A program made the translations under genes and the position numbers. Shown one piece after another: positions 30,201 to 40,203 of a stretch of DNA of 64,000 nucleotides. Source of the stretch: Trichomonas vaginalis G3 (Eukaryota > Parabasalia > Trichomonadida > Trichomonadidae); the NCBI RefSeq assembly GCF_026262505.1, contig NC_067207.1:27992082-28056081 (forward strand). Reading direction: 5' to 3'. Under the pieces are notes generated by a model. That model had not been told where the DNA came from, ran no database searches, and saw nothing but the letters and a program-made list of their open reading frames with translations. Every line of letters starts with the position of its first letter. The first letter of the stretch is position 1.

Positions 30201-32893
30201 TCTTCGACTTCTGCTTCACGGAAGAGAATCTCAAGCAGATTTACACCTACTACAAGCAGAACAATCCACAGCAAATGATAAGATATATCGCTCAGAACCC
30301 AACCATTGTCCGTACATACGAAATCCTCCGGGAAACCTTCTCCAAGTGCTTCACGGACAACTTCCTCCGCAAGTTCCTCAACGAGCCGAACTCCTACAAC
30401 GCTTCAGTTGAAAAAGGTGACTCTCAGCCATGTGGTCAGTTCACTCAGGACATAAAGACGAGTTCCTATCTCGACCAAGTCATGTCCGAGTCAATGCGTA
30501 TCATGGGCGAGTACAACCACCAGACACTTGACTTCAATGAAGCGTACAACAACTTTTTGGAGTATTGCCACACGAATTCAAGTTTCGACACGTTACATGT
30601 CTATGGCGAGAACATCAATCATCAGCAAGTTGTTATGATGAGAGATGCCAATGTCATGGTATTCATAGGAAGCAACAAAGGAATTCCACAGCTCGTTGTT
30701 TATCTCGATCGAATCAAGAATTCCTGGAAATCTGCAGAAAACATGCTTCACTATGTACAAATGCATCTAATAACAATCACTGATTGCGAAGTATTAGTTG
30801 ATTGTTCACTATCAAGTATAGATGTAAATGTCGGCCGATCAATGGTTTCAGGATTGAAACTGTTGAGTTCAAAAGTTCGTCAGATTTATTTATTGAATGT
30901 TTCTGAAGAAGTTTTGAGTCTTTTAGATGTTGCTTGTCCTCCTGACGGCGTGAAGTTGTTTACACTTGTTAATTACGATGAAGCAATCAAGCAATTCCCG
31001 AATGCGAAGATTCCTATCACACACAACATCGGATTGAATTCTCCAGGCAGTTTCTGCTTCAAACACTTCGACAATGGAATGACAGTCACTGTTTCTCAGA
31101 CAGGAGTTACATTGACAAAGAACAGACTGTTTTTCAGAAAGGAAGTTCAATCAAACACTTATCTGAGTTTGGCAGAAAATTCAGACAAAACTGATGAAAA
31201 AGAGAAAAGAGCATCGAATACAATTTACGAGTTTTGGATGAAACACGCGAAGAAGACTCGTACGATGCCATTTGACATGAACTTTTGTTTTGCTGAGTTA
31301 CTTGTTGCTTTAAGTGACAAGAATCCAAGAACAAGAACAGAAATATATGCTGTTATTACGAAAGTTATTGGAAAACATAATTCAGTTGCGAAATATGATT
31401 TTACCAATAATATTTTGAGTATTCCTGCTACATCTATCTCTGATGTTTCCTTCTTCCCTCATTTCATTGATAGATTACTTTCAACAGCTCCTGAGAAATT
31501 GAACGAATTCCATTTCGTCATCAAGTTTTGTGTTGACAAATTACAACAAAACCAATTGTCACAAGTTGCCTTGACATTAAACAAATATCCTTTGTTGGCT
31601 GTTCCTGTTCTTCATGCTGCAACACGTCCTGAAGTAATGATATCAATGGCCGAATGTCTTCTCGAATTAAACAACACGAGACTCGCTTGTATTTTAACAA
31701 ACAGAGTCACTGTTCCTCATTTAATCAAAGCTTCTCGTTGGCATTCTTTCGGATATTCAGAGAGTTTGGCCAAAATATTAAATGAGTTGTTGCTTTACGA
31801 CAAAGACATTGACACTCCAAACAACATTCTTTGTTTTGCTGCAATGCATTCCATTGAATCATCAAAGGAATCTTTCGAAGTTTTCGCGAGATTGACATGT
31901 GTTGCTCATTTATTGTATTTTGAAAAGAATTTGCAAATTCCTTTACATTGTAATCCAGATTTTCTTGCAAATGCTTTAAGTGTTGTAACAGATTCAACAC
32001 CATTCATGGACATCAAATCGATATTTAACTATTTCTGCAGATCAATAATTGAACCTCCATCAGCAGAAATATTTGTAAATGTCATGAATTTGTTGACAGA
32101 ACCAAAGAATGATCCTTTCTTCCTCGAATACGCTTTGGCAACTTTGGAAAGAGTTATCGATGCTGTTCCAAAGAGAAGACCACATCTTTTCATTCTGGCT
32201 GTTTTGGCAAGTAGAAATGAATCAGAAGCTGTAAGAGTAAGAGCGATATCGTTGTTAAATACTTTGTTAAGTACTAGAACTGTTCTTGATGAAGCAGTAA
32301 CTTTCGTGGAAAGAAGTGATATTTCTAGATTGGTAATGAATGAAGTCAAAATGACTGAAAAACCAAAGGATGGAATACTGTTAATTGTGAACGCAATGTT
32401 TAAGTGTTTCGCAGAAATAACGAATGTTAAAGTTGTAAATGAATTCGTGAAAAAGGTGTTGACAACACAAAGAGCGTTTAATTTAAGCGCTTTCATGTTA
32501 CATCAATTATCTTTCACACAGGAAGCTGTTGATCCGCCTCCTGACCCTGAGTTCTGTCCATTCTTGATACAATGCCTCCAGGAACAGAGATGCAGAGGCC
32601 AGATACCAAGAATCTGTAGATGTTTGTGCGATATAAGAAAGAAATTCGGAAAGGAAACAGAATCATTCTGCTCTAAAGTGACTGAAATCGCAATTGGTTT
32701 GTTAGAGAATGAAATCAAACCTTCAAGTTTCGGAGCGTTAGGAACTTTGTTGGGAACTTTCAGCTCAGGATTCATGGCACCGCCAATGATTGCAAAGGCT
32801 ACAACAATGGCAACAATATCAATTAATGGAGCTGAAAAGAGTGCATGCTCAATTGCACCAATTGCTGGAATTATTCTTCGTATTAATGTTTAA
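27245..32893 (+). CDS. Large HEAT-like helical protein with Sec14-like module (possibly neurofibromin-type)
   Basis: The 1,882-residue protein is helical almost throughout, with leucine-rich HEAT/ARM-like repeats. Around residues 1120-1250 is an alpha/beta module (VMVFIGSNKGIPQLVVYLDR, later CEVLVDCSLSS and VRQIYLLNV) that resembles a CRAL-TRIO/Sec14 fold, followed by a PH-like beta stretch to about 1310 and more helical repeats. Sec14-PH inside HEAT repeats is the layout of neurofibromin/IRA proteins, which regulate Ras. I do not see a clear RasGAP arginine-finger region before it, so this is tentative. It could be another lipid-binding scaffold. No signal peptide or membrane segment is seen. 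The frame is intact. Confidence 0.85.
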   Translation: MDAKTMEISMAAYNAIAVLIDDTNHQLKTFIQQSQLTSEELKWFQEDLWIEQPGAKILKMIQASSNLPLKEGYHAFLLALATKLSQLQGNSETTISDQFILITLASVGAIFPPVVNDEKIPTVLSNIMSNPILTHPQMSEKLLRAFGNIVEHAELAGINIFPTYLKGLKPKLTVEAFFERLQYIVTSPESLVSFIESLPQIRTRFAQEELQSFYTNLYKLFKWFSFKHAAEHRCAIQICNSDLLMNFISGILQFDKGSYIDYPLIAFLIPFAMKKVLDPNSQEQKDINQFLHVITKKKPKQSVVEYIYQAIIQLMFFTHTYPGPVSEYFKNQIKATEQNIYTLLSGKRDPQLQSILPQFASFETTDANCSNWTLARECMKSRAQGIDFVHLMFKSYPMPYDLASLPKKVLHFITRELIKCEDERAVDMVVCKQRFETSMQISKTEISLEQLFPSPPMEIFIRELLNLNHFIQFIENSLKKMVSLQAPPNLYLLLRNLFLPYDVWNFLKDADAQSIIPTLDNMYVTFYNTFLEMYKKSLYNTTQVASIFLQSVIWLSFIIKDRKEQAWKTAVPIIAAICFDSLLIIEMFGLVSHSIIDKIRLAIKNLTDSFGVPCPQLPTKEFNEILLWLPFTQVKIQPIHGLKVSLKYGTLNNIFISRVFEMIKIDGAIIDSFKNIRPEAINMVEDRLIETTEKMILSRYFNEVKFTLGLIKVAMNLVKAEKFSDVSKRRHITANILRIMICADYGTDDVNLVKTAMLYIQTVYTGEESSQDDTVLILLLEFIFKYCNTTCKLVGNVKLAVQALGAICESVSFLNILNEEHNTAANIEKNAKKTVFSVLSTLLFVNSFFKDAITAKDGTSVNDAIIETIRKLLQKNFEIAFDICFQLISETTNEFKQLIILAITEEFDPQRFGYGMLVTKLDYGNYAMSVNRINVTFNSMVYSNTRSYKAALQFLSYFNLHMEYFKYVMNPNRNHDYDWELFLQAFFDFCFTEENLKQIYTYYKQNNPQQMIRYIAQNPTIVRTYEILRETFSKCFTDNFLRKFLNEPNSYNASVEKGDSQPCGQFTQDIKTSSYLDQVMSESMRIMGEYNHQTLDFNEAYNNFLEYCHTNSSFDTLHVYGENINHQQVVMMRDANVMVFIGSNKGIPQLVVYLDRIKNSWKSAENMLHYVQMHLITITDCEVLVDCSLSSIDVNVGRSMVSGLKLLSSKVRQIYLLNVSEEVLSLLDVACPPDGVKLFTLVNYDEAIKQFPNAKIPITHNIGLNSPGSFCFKHFDNGMTVTVSQTGVTLTKNRLFFRKEVQSNTYLSLAENSDKTDEKEKRASNTIYEFWMKHAKKTRTMPFDMNFCFAELLVALSDKNPRTRTEIYAVITKVIGKHNSVAKYDFTNNILSIPATSISDVSFFPHFIDRLLSTAPEKLNEFHFVIKFCVDKLQQNQLSQVALTLNKYPLLAVPVLHAATRPEVMISMAECLLELNNTRLACILTNRVTVPHLIKASRWHSFGYSESLAKILNELLLYDKDIDTPNNILCFAAMHSIESSKESFEVFARLTCVAHLLYFEKNLQIPLHCNPDFLANALSVVTDSTPFMDIKSIFNYFCRSIIEPPSAEIFVNVMNLLTEPKNDPFFLEYALATLERVIDAVPKRRPHLFILAVLASRNESEAVRVRAISLLNTLLSTRTVLDEAVTFVERSDISRLVMNEVKMTEKPKDGILLIVNAMFKCFAEITNVKVVNEFVKKVLTTQRAFNLSAFMLHQLSFTQEAVDPPPDPEFCPFLIQCLQEQRCRGQIPRICRCLCDIRKKFGKETESFCSKVTEIAIGLLENEIKPSSFGALGTLLGTFSSGFMAPPMIAKATTMATISINGAEKSACSIAPIAGIILRINV

Positions 32894-33414
32894 AAAAAAT
32901 ATTTATTTATTAAAAAAAAGTATTTTTTTTGTTATATATATTTTTGTAGCATTTGAAATTTTTCATATGTTTTATACGATGAATATAGATTCCCTGTCGT
33001 TGAAAAATAATTAAGAAATTTGATTTGGATATAGAGAATGCAGAAAAAACGTAACTATAATTTTCAATGAATTCGGAGACAATGTCTATATATTTCAACT
33101 TTGTCATTGAAATATTGCTCAAAATTTATTATGCATTTCATGATAATAGATCAATTTTGATAAGATTATTCAGTCAAAAGTAGTAATTTAGAGATTTTTC
33201 AAATGAAATATTGAAAGCAAAGTATTTATTAAGAATATGTTGTGAAATGATGAAAAATTTTGAGTGAAAACTATCAAAATTAAGTCTTAAAAAATACATT
33301 TTTAGAAATGGTTTTTGATTCTTAATGATTTTATGTTTTAGCAACAGACAATCACTATATATATCATCTAGCTGCGCTACGCGCCGAAACTGAAGGAAAA
33401 TAATAATTTAATTC
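32894..33414. other. Intergenic region with one GC-rich hairpin
   Basis: AT-rich spacer between two converging genes. The only notable item is GCGC-TAC-GCGC (33374-33384) near CTGAAGG, similar in style to the Polinton GC hairpins. Confidence 0.5.
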
Positions 33415-34140
33415 TTATAGACTAGAGAACATAGCGAAATTGAACATCATTTGCTCTTTTCTCTTCAATTTTATTGGAGAGAACCTCACTGTTTCAGGAT
33501 AAATCGTACCATAGAAGAGAAGTTTTGCTAAAGTAGTAGCCTTTTTCGTATCATGGCTTATTGGGGCTGACATATTTTCCATTTGGTCAACATTATCCCC
33601 AATATCTTTAAGCATTAATCTTGAGTAGTTTCTAAGCGGGGTTGTAACATTGTAGGAATACGCCCATATTTCTCCCTTGGGTGTGTTAATTGTTTCAAAG
33701 TCGCCTGGCTTAACAACTCGTCTATCTATTATTTTCCAAGAACTAGCTTCTTCTCCGTATAAAACATAATCAACCATGAATCTTCTTTGCTTTGCATAAT
33801 AAATAGTATAGTGACGTAGAGTTACTTTAGATGTCAAAAAATCTAATGTAATCCATGAATCAGTATCATTTGCTCCAGTAACAAATCGGGAATCAAAAAA
33901 TTGCATGGGATGCTGAACAATACAATCAACAGTTTTACGTGATGACTGTGAATTATCGTATGATGAAGAATTTTTGACTATAATAAAACCATCCCTAGTT
34001 AAGTTAGTTGAATTATGAAGTTGTCTCATGGCTTCGAAAAGGTCTGAATAGTTACTGATGCTAACAAAATCAACTGTTGTTGCATTAAACTTCTTGGCGG
34101 AATACGCGAATACAAAAAGATAGGTTATTAGTTCCAACAT
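33415..34140 (-). CDS. Secreted discoidin (F5/8 type C)-like protein
   Basis: The 241-residue product starts with a hydrophobic signal-peptide-like stretch (MLELITYLFVFAYSAKK). The central part contains SRFVTGANDTDSWITLDFL followed by VTLRHYTIYYA and a basic FMVDYVLYGEEASSWKIIDRR block, the pattern of F5/8 type C (galactose-binding-like) domains. Five or more N-glycosylation sequons fit an exported protein. Members of this fold bind sugars or lipids. The C-terminal SPIKLKRKEQ region is basic and the end is hydrophobic without an obvious membrane anchor. An N-terminal extension upstream is not supported. Confidence 0.7.
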   Translation of the reverse strand: MLELITYLFVFAYSAKKFNATTVDFVSISNYSDLFEAMRQLHNSTNLTRDGFIIVKNSSSYDNSQSSRKTVDCIVQHPMQFFDSRFVTGANDTDSWITLDFLTSKVTLRHYTIYYAKQRRFMVDYVLYGEEASSWKIIDRRVVKPGDFETINTPKGEIWAYSYNVTTPLRNYSRLMLKDIGDNVDQMENMSAPISHDTKKATTLAKLLFYGTIYPETVRFSPIKLKRKEQMMFNFAMFSSL

Positions 34141-35531
34141 TTAACCTATTTTAAAATTTGTGAAAGAATTTTTTCAATCCTTAGAAAAGTTAATACGAAA
34201 TTGAAATATTTACAAATTATTAAATGATGACAAGCATGAAAACATATAAACAATTTTTTTGTAAAATTTTTGATATTTAAAAACCGTTTGAACTCGATTT
34301 TGGTTATTTTAACGTTGATTCTAAAATGATTTTATATCAAATATCGCATTTATTGTACTTGCTTAAAATGAATAAATTATGTATGATCGGAAAAAATAGC
34401 AATTCAAAATTTTTGATTAAGTTTAAAACGTTTTATGAATTCAATATAATTTTATCGAAAACAAAAATGAATTGAAAGAATTAAGGTTCATGGTTTCAAA
34501 ATTTGCTACAAAAACAATTTTTTATGAGTCACAAAAGTCATTTCAAATTTATCCTTTCAATTATTTTCCAATAAAAATACACATTTCAAAGTAGACTAAC
34601 ATCATTCTTTCGCATTGGATAATTTTATTTCAAAACGAATAAAGTTCACAGAAAAAGTGGCATTATAAAAACTTTACACATTGTTAAGGGTCTTCAATTT
34701 TTGAGTGCTTTAAAACCGCCAAAAAGGCACTTTTTAGAATATTAATGGGCCAAAAATTATTTTTAATTTCTTTAGTTACTAGCCAGAATCAATATAGAGT
34801 TCATATGCAAAAAGTGAAACTAGACCAAAAATTCCAGAATCAATATAGAGTATTTCTTCTATTCATTAATATAAGGTTGGGTTGAAAAATGGGGCATCAA
34901 AAAAACTCGTACATGCCTCAAAAATTGAGAGGAATGACAGATTTTCAACGATAGGTTGTGTAAAGTGAACGATGGGTTTTGTAAAGTGAATGATAGGATG
35001 ACAGATTTTTGACGATAGGATTGAGAAAGTCTATTGAAAAGTATTCAATTTTTGAGGCATGTACGAGTTTTTTTTTAATGTACGAGTTTTCAACCCGACC
35101 TTAAATTTGATGAGAATAATAACTTTCAAATTTGGAATAAAAATTAGTATTTTCTTTTTACATCATTACGTATTTTATCATATGCTAATGTAATTGGCTT
35201 TGAAATATAAATAATATATCATTTTAGTCAACTCTCATGCTATTTTACTTTAGACAAGTTTAGTTGCCAGCAATATATGCTTGAATTAAGCAGGACTATT
35301 ATGAACATACCTTTCTTTTTGACTTTTAAAAGAAAAGCCATGAGTTAATCATCATGAATACTTTGTACTTAAAGTATGCAGCATCCAACAATTGAAAGAT
35401 CTTTATTCTGGGTTTAACTAATCACTAAGTCAGACACAACATTTATTGTTGCCTACAGATGAATTACTTCGAAATAAATATCACTTTTTTTTAAATAAAA
35501 AATACAAAAAAATTTAATCAAAATATTTTTT
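34141..35531. other. Intergenic region containing a MITE
   Basis: AT-rich spacer. It holds the 228-bp MITE at 34874-35101 and a short duplicated phrase (CCAGAATCAATATAGAG, about 34791 and 34839). No gene is evident. Confidence 0.6.
34874..35101. mobile_element. MITE, 228 bp, TA-flanked
   Basis: The ends AGGTTGGGTTGAAAA and its inverse (one mismatch) are flanked by TA on both sides (34872-34873 and 35102-35103). Inside, CTCGTACATGCCTCAAAAAT (from 34909) is matched by its exact inverse near 35050-35070, giving nested inverted repeats. The middle has short direct repeats (GTAAAGTGAA). This fits a Tc1/mariner-type miniature element. Confidence 0.8.
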
Positions 35532-37718
35532 CTACAAATCAGCACCGAAGATATCCTCATCATCTTCATCTCTATAACTCTTTATCTTATTTGTCAGCAC
35601 GGCCTCTTCCAATTCCTTGTACGCGCTGCTGAGTTTCTTCACTCTCAACTCTATCATTTTACAAGTCAAAATTGGTTCATCGTATTCCTCGAGTTCTTCT
35701 TGTTCGTTCATCATTCTCGTGAGCCACTCTCTTGTCTGTTTGATGTGTGTTAGAATGGCTTTCTTTTGTGCCTTCGGGACATGCAACTTCTGTTTCTTCC
35801 ATCGATCTAAAACAGCTTCTTGCATGTCATTCAACAAATAGTCGAGTTCTTGAATTGCTGGGCCTCTTCCTTTCTTCTCTGTTGCTCTGTTGACAATACT
35901 ACTCATGTATTTTATAACTTTGTTCTTTTGGGCAATCAGTTCCTTTTCATCTTCGAATTCTTTGTTTTCTTCCGACCACTTAATTGTATCGTTAATTTTT
36001 TGACGGATTGTGTCCATTTCTAGAGGATTTATGACAGAAAGGAAGACTTTGTCAGACATGTTGTTCTTCAGGGCGAATAGGACAGCATCGAATTCGTTCT
36101 TCGCTTCGTTAATTTTGTATAATCTTCTGTCATTTTCTGAAAACTTGGAAAGGATCAGTTTGTAGCCATCCCTGTCTTCCTTGGATATATAATATGGCCT
36201 TCTCTGCTCGTTGTAGTCAACTTCGACGATCTGCTGGCTACCGGATTCTGATTTGTGGAAAAGTTGGGCTTTGGAAAGCTGCAAAATACCATTTTGAGTT
36301 ACACTGAAGATGAATGATAACCTGCCACCATCTTTCATAATTTTAATTGACCACTTTCCGATTATATTTGTACATCCAATCGGAAATCTGTCTCCGTAAT
36401 AGACAACGATCTCAGGAATGCTTTTGTTGGTATTGTCAAATCTAGCGGTCTTTGTTTTGGCCGTTAGAACGTTATTTTGTATCATCATTTTTGATTCATC
36501 TCCGAAACTTACGTTTACAGCCAAGTTATTAAGTGGAGTAAGGGTGATTTCGCTTCTTTGGAGATCTTTAAGTATTGCCCCATACAAGGTGGCCCCGTAA
36601 AGTACAGCTTCGTCGTTATTTAAATATTTTGTAATATTTCCAAGGTATTTCTCGAAAATTTCTTGTACCTTGAGGACACGCGATGCTCCACCAAGGAATT
36701 CGATGTTATCAAATGTCATATTGACTGATTTTGCCAAATTTTCTAGTTTATCAAAAATTTCTTTGCAAGAATTATAGAATTCTTCCCTTGTATATACAAT
36801 TTTACGGTTCAAAGCATCGATTGTTTCATTTGCTTTGTCATTTAATGTCAAAGAATGCTTAATTTTCTTTGCATCAAGAAGTAATTTGTAATCTACGGTC
36901 GGAAGTTGATATTTCTGCTGTATATCTTTAGCAATTAGAACATCGAAGTCTATACCACCAATTGTATCATCCCAAGTGAAAAATAGTTCTTCAACTTTTG
37001 GTTGAGGACGAGGATTGACTCCACGCCTGTTTTCATATGTTGCTGAGAATTTATATCCGGAAATTGTAATTTTTGAGACTCCAAAATCAATGAAAGCAAC
37101 TGATTTCGGTTCTCTTACGAAAAAGCTCAATTTTTCATGAGCATACGTATAAGCAGCTACTGTCTTTGCATCTATTATTCTTAGAACATTAAGATTCACG
37201 ATTTCAGCAGCTTCAATAACTTTCATTTTCTGAACTTCAGTGAAAAATGGAGGAACTGCAATAACAACATTAGAATAGTCATCTTTTCCGAACTGAACTT
37301 CTGCGTTTTTAATAATACGCTCGAAAAGCATTGCCAAAGGTATTAATGGATCGATTCCGTTTATTGTTCCATTTTTCATATTTATTCCATACATTCTTCT
37401 GTCTAGATGTGCATTAATTTCATCATCTTCTGTTTTTCCAAGGATTTCTGTAAATCCTCTGAAAACAGCAGATTGATTTTTCATTAAAATTGCATTTGCT
37501 GAGTATCCGATTCTACGATCAATATCTTTAATGTTTTCTAGTTCTATTGACTTGTTTGTATCGAATGCAACTAAAGCGTCTGTTAATCTTTTCGATTGTT
37601 CATTTAAAATCACTTCAACAATCTTCTTTCTGAAGATTCCGGCCTTTATAGTCTCAGATCCAATGTCAATACCTATAACAGCCGATCTACTTAGTGTAAT
37701 TAATAGTAGAGAAAGCAT
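35532..37718 (-). CDS. GRP170/Lhs1-type ER Hsp70 family protein
   Basis: The protein begins with a signal peptide (MLSLLLITLSRSAVIG) and then the Hsp70 phosphate-1 motif IGIDIGSETIKAGIF. The phosphate-2 segment (SVAFIDFGVSKITISGY) and adenosine motif (IEFLGGASRVLKVQEIF) follow, then a beta-sandwich and a long helical C-terminal part, about 728 residues in total. Extended Hsp70s of the ER lumen act as nucleotide exchange factors and holdases for BiP. No KDEL-like tail is seen (it ends IFGADL). I prefer the ATG at 37718 over one 14 codons upstream because it gives a clean signal peptide and lies downstream of TCATTC at 37741-37746. Confidence 0.88.
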   Translation of the reverse strand: MLSLLLITLSRSAVIGIDIGSETIKAGIFRKKIVEVILNEQSKRLTDALVAFDTNKSIELENIKDIDRRIGYSANAILMKNQSAVFRGFTEILGKTEDDEINAHLDRRMYGINMKNGTINGIDPLIPLAMLFERIIKNAEVQFGKDDYSNVVIAVPPFFTEVQKMKVIEAAEIVNLNVLRIIDAKTVAAYTYAHEKLSFFVREPKSVAFIDFGVSKITISGYKFSATYENRRGVNPRPQPKVEELFFTWDDTIGGIDFDVLIAKDIQQKYQLPTVDYKLLLDAKKIKHSLTLNDKANETIDALNRKIVYTREEFYNSCKEIFDKLENLAKSVNMTFDNIEFLGGASRVLKVQEIFEKYLGNITKYLNNDEAVLYGATLYGAILKDLQRSEITLTPLNNLAVNVSFGDESKMMIQNNVLTAKTKTARFDNTNKSIPEIVVYYGDRFPIGCTNIIGKWSIKIMKDGGRLSFIFSVTQNGILQLSKAQLFHKSESGSQQIVEVDYNEQRRPYYISKEDRDGYKLILSKFSENDRRLYKINEAKNEFDAVLFALKNNMSDKVFLSVINPLEMDTIRQKINDTIKWSEENKEFEDEKELIAQKNKVIKYMSSIVNRATEKKGRGPAIQELDYLLNDMQEAVLDRWKKQKLHVPKAQKKAILTHIKQTREWLTRMMNEQEELEEYDEPILTCKMIELRVKKLSSAYKELEEAVLTNKIKSYRDEDDEDIFGADL

Positions 37719-37740
37719 TTTCTGAAAATAATTTTTTTTT

Positions 37741-37746
37741 GAATGA
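37741..37746 (-). promoter_or_regulatory. Initiator-like TCATTC deciding the Hsp70 start
   Basis: On the minus strand TCATTC stands about 22 bp before the ATG at 37718 and after the alternative ATG at 37760, so transcripts from it would begin past the longer start. The divergent gene at 37862 is about 140 bp away. Confidence 0.5.
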
Positions 37747-37861
37747 GTTAATTTGGTCAAAATGATAAAGTTCTCTTGATAAAAAATATTCCATTAACGA
37801 TTCATATGAATACTGTATTCAATAACATAATTGAGAAGAAATCATCATTTGACTTCACAAA

Positions 37862-39001
37862 ATGAGTTTATCCAGCGGAGATGGAAGCAGTGCTCCTTTA
37901 TGGAGTTCTGACATCTCCGTTGGAAAACTCTATAACAGGTTAAGGGCTGGGCGTAATGATGAGCGGATTCAAGTGGAATGTCACAAAGAATTGATTTTGA
38001 TTTACGCTGAAAAGCTCGGTTGTCCGAAAATAATCAATTCCCTTCAAGTCCTCTTTGCTGGGAGGTTGAAATCTTATCTTACAGATGCAGAAATAAATAA
38101 TATTTTCGAAATATTAAATTCAAATATCGATAAAAATGATTCAAAAGAAATATATACTTATATCAAATTATTGCAGGCTCAATTTCAAATGTTTGCATTT
38201 AATGATCCAGTCAATGCTCAAAAAAATTGCGAAGAAATTCAAGATTTTTTTCAAACGCCATCATTTCGTACAGATAAGACATCAAGAGATATGTTCAACA
38301 TATACAACACGTTAAAGCTAGCCTTTGCTGATTTATCAAATGACGAAAACGATATAGAAAAATTTACGAAACTTTTGTTGCCAAATGGGGCATTTTTTTA
38401 CACTGACCGTATTAAGCTTGCGTTTAATTACGGCACTGCCCTATACTTTTACCACAAAAGACGTTTCAAAAAGACAAATCAAATTCTTTACGAATTATTA
38501 ATACACTCTCAAACAAAAACCCCACGAGACTATAGAATTATGTTATTATATGTAATTACATGTCTTCTTACAGAAAAATTGATCGATCAAACGCTCATTG
38601 ATAGTCATTCTAATATTTCAATACTCCTATCGTCAAATTTTGATAAGAATCTTGCCGCCTCTCAAATTTCGGAAAGTGACACTGATCTCCGTATCGGACT
38701 TGAACTCCTTGAACAATTGAATGAGCACAGATCTCAATACAGCGCCATAGAAAAAGCTCTGATGCCGTATTATCGCGTCAGAATCAGTTATGTTGCTAAG
38801 GAAACTGGCTTTTCCGAAGAAATAATCAAAAATTACATAAAAAATACAGATTTATACGCTATCCATGGCGATATTATTATCAGAAAGCCAAAACCAATTG
38901 TAGATTTGTCTACAGAAAGAGAACTCCTGAAATCAACTGAAAAATCTTTTGCTCAAAGATCTCATCATTTCAAAATCAGATTTAGCGATTCAACTGATTG
39001 A
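37862..39001 (+). CDS. Helical protein, possibly TPR/PCI-like, 379 aa
   Basis: A soluble, almost wholly helical protein with repeat-like helix pairs through residues 40-260 and a short C-terminal winged-helix-like segment (GFSEEIIKNYIKN then IHGDIIIRKP). That order, helical repeats then a small winged helix, is typical of PCI subunits of the proteasome lid, COP9 signalosome or eIF3, but no diagnostic motif is visible, so the call is tentative. It is divergently arranged with the GRP170-type gene. Confidence 0.75.
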   Translation: MSLSSGDGSSAPLWSSDISVGKLYNRLRAGRNDERIQVECHKELILIYAEKLGCPKIINSLQVLFAGRLKSYLTDAEINNIFEILNSNIDKNDSKEIYTYIKLLQAQFQMFAFNDPVNAQKNCEEIQDFFQTPSFRTDKTSRDMFNIYNTLKLAFADLSNDENDIEKFTKLLLPNGAFFYTDRIKLAFNYGTALYFYHKRRFKKTNQILYELLIHSQTKTPRDYRIMLLYVITCLLTEKLIDQTLIDSHSNISILLSSNFDKNLAASQISESDTDLRIGLELLEQLNEHRSQYSAIEKALMPYYRVRISYVAKETGFSEEIIKNYIKNTDLYAIHGDIIIRKPKPIVDLSTERELLKSTEKSFAQRSHHFKIRFSDSTD

Positions 39002-39495
39002 AATATTAGACATTTCTTCAGTTTTTCGTAAGTTTGAACTTGATTTTATCAGAATTAATATATTTATGAAATATCCTTTTGAATTCGATATGTTGTTGTA
39101 GAATTACCTCTTAGAAATGCAGAATCATACTATTTTACGTATGATCTAAGAAAATTATAATATTATTTTGTTGTTGTTAATAAATATGTATATTATACTG
39201 TCTGACTCTATCCAAAGCAATACCCGGATCTAATTCTATCTAAAATAAACGAAAATTCTATCTTATAATAAAGTTTAGTTTTTTTAAACCATGCTATTAT
39301 GAAATTTATCATTTATCTGATCACATATTACTTGAAACTGCTTTCTCTTTGAATCCTTTTTAATCATTAATTTATCTTAGGGGAATTTATGAACCCAGGA
39401 GCGAAAAGTTGTTGGATTGTGCAATGCTATTGTAGCTCAAACATCTTTTATATCATGGTCGGATAATTTTTTAGACATCTTTTTCTCCTATCCCA
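39002..39495. other. Intergenic spacer
   Basis: AT-rich; I see no gene or repeat. The last 130 bases are less AT-rich (around 39,385-39,450) without a recognisable RNA. Confidence 0.45.
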
Positions 39496-40203
39496 ATGGA
39501 GAATGATATGGCTGAGCTCTTCGAAACTAATTCAAGCGACTCTGACTCTGAACCAGAGTACAAATACATCGATGTAAATGGTTTTCATCTTCGTCAAATG
39601 GGGAAACATCATTCATTATGGGGTGAACTCGTTTGGATTACAGGACGCATTGCAAGCAAACATATACTTGCTAAAGACAATGAATTTAATGTCGAAGGCA
39701 AAACAGTTGTTGAATTTGGTTCAGGAGTTGGATTATGCGCAGTTTCTGCAGCTGTTAGCGGGGCTAAAAACGTTGTTGCTACTGATTACAATGAACGTGT
39801 TATACTTGAAACATTAGAATACAACACAAAAAATTATCCAAATATCAAAGTTGTTGGACACAGTTGGGGTAACGATGTTACACCAGTTCTAGAGGCAAAT
39901 AATGGAGAAAAATTCGATATTGCAATACTCTGTGACTTAGTTTTTAATCATTCTGGTCACAAACCATTGTTAAAATCTCTTAAAGCATGCCTCAAACCAG
40001 ATGGTAAGGCGCTTGTAGCTCATAGCCATCATGTTCCCCATTTAGCTCAAAATGATTTAAACTTTTTCCAGTTGGCCGAGGAAAAGTTTGGATTTAAAGT
40101 CGAAATCATAGGTATTGAGAAACATCCACCAATGTTCCCTAATGATACAGGCGATATTGAATTAAGAACCCATTGTTATTTGAAATTAATGACATTCAAA
40201 TAA
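39496..40203 (+). CDS. EFM7: EFM7/NNT1-type protein lysine methyltransferase
   Basis: The 235-residue protein has the class I SAM-binding fold: VVEFGSGVGLCAVSAAVSGA (motif I) about 75, then VVATDYNE (acidic loop) about 100, a SWGND turn and FDIAILCDLVFNHSGH (post-motif). The C-terminal PPMFPNDTGDIELR block is characteristic of EFM7/NNT1, which in yeast methylates the N-terminal region of translation elongation factor eEF1A. A short acidic N-terminus precedes the domain. The first 16 bases of the gene match those of the IFT81 gene. A second Met is at codon 5. Confidence 0.85.
   Translation: MENDMAELFETNSSDSDSEPEYKYIDVNGFHLRQMGKHHSLWGELVWITGRIASKHILAKDNEFNVEGKTVVEFGSGVGLCAVSAAVSGAKNVVATDYNERVILETLEYNTKNYPNIKVVGHSWGNDVTPVLEANNGEKFDIAILCDLVFNHSGHKPLLKSLKACLKPDGKALVAHSHHVPHLAQNDLNFFQLAEEKFGFKVEIIGIEKHPPMFPNDTGDIELRTHCYLKLMTFK

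Noticed and set aside
39385-39460. Small non-coding RNA in a less AT-rich patch before the methyltransferase
   Set aside because: No recognisable snRNA or snoRNA boxes or strong fold seen.
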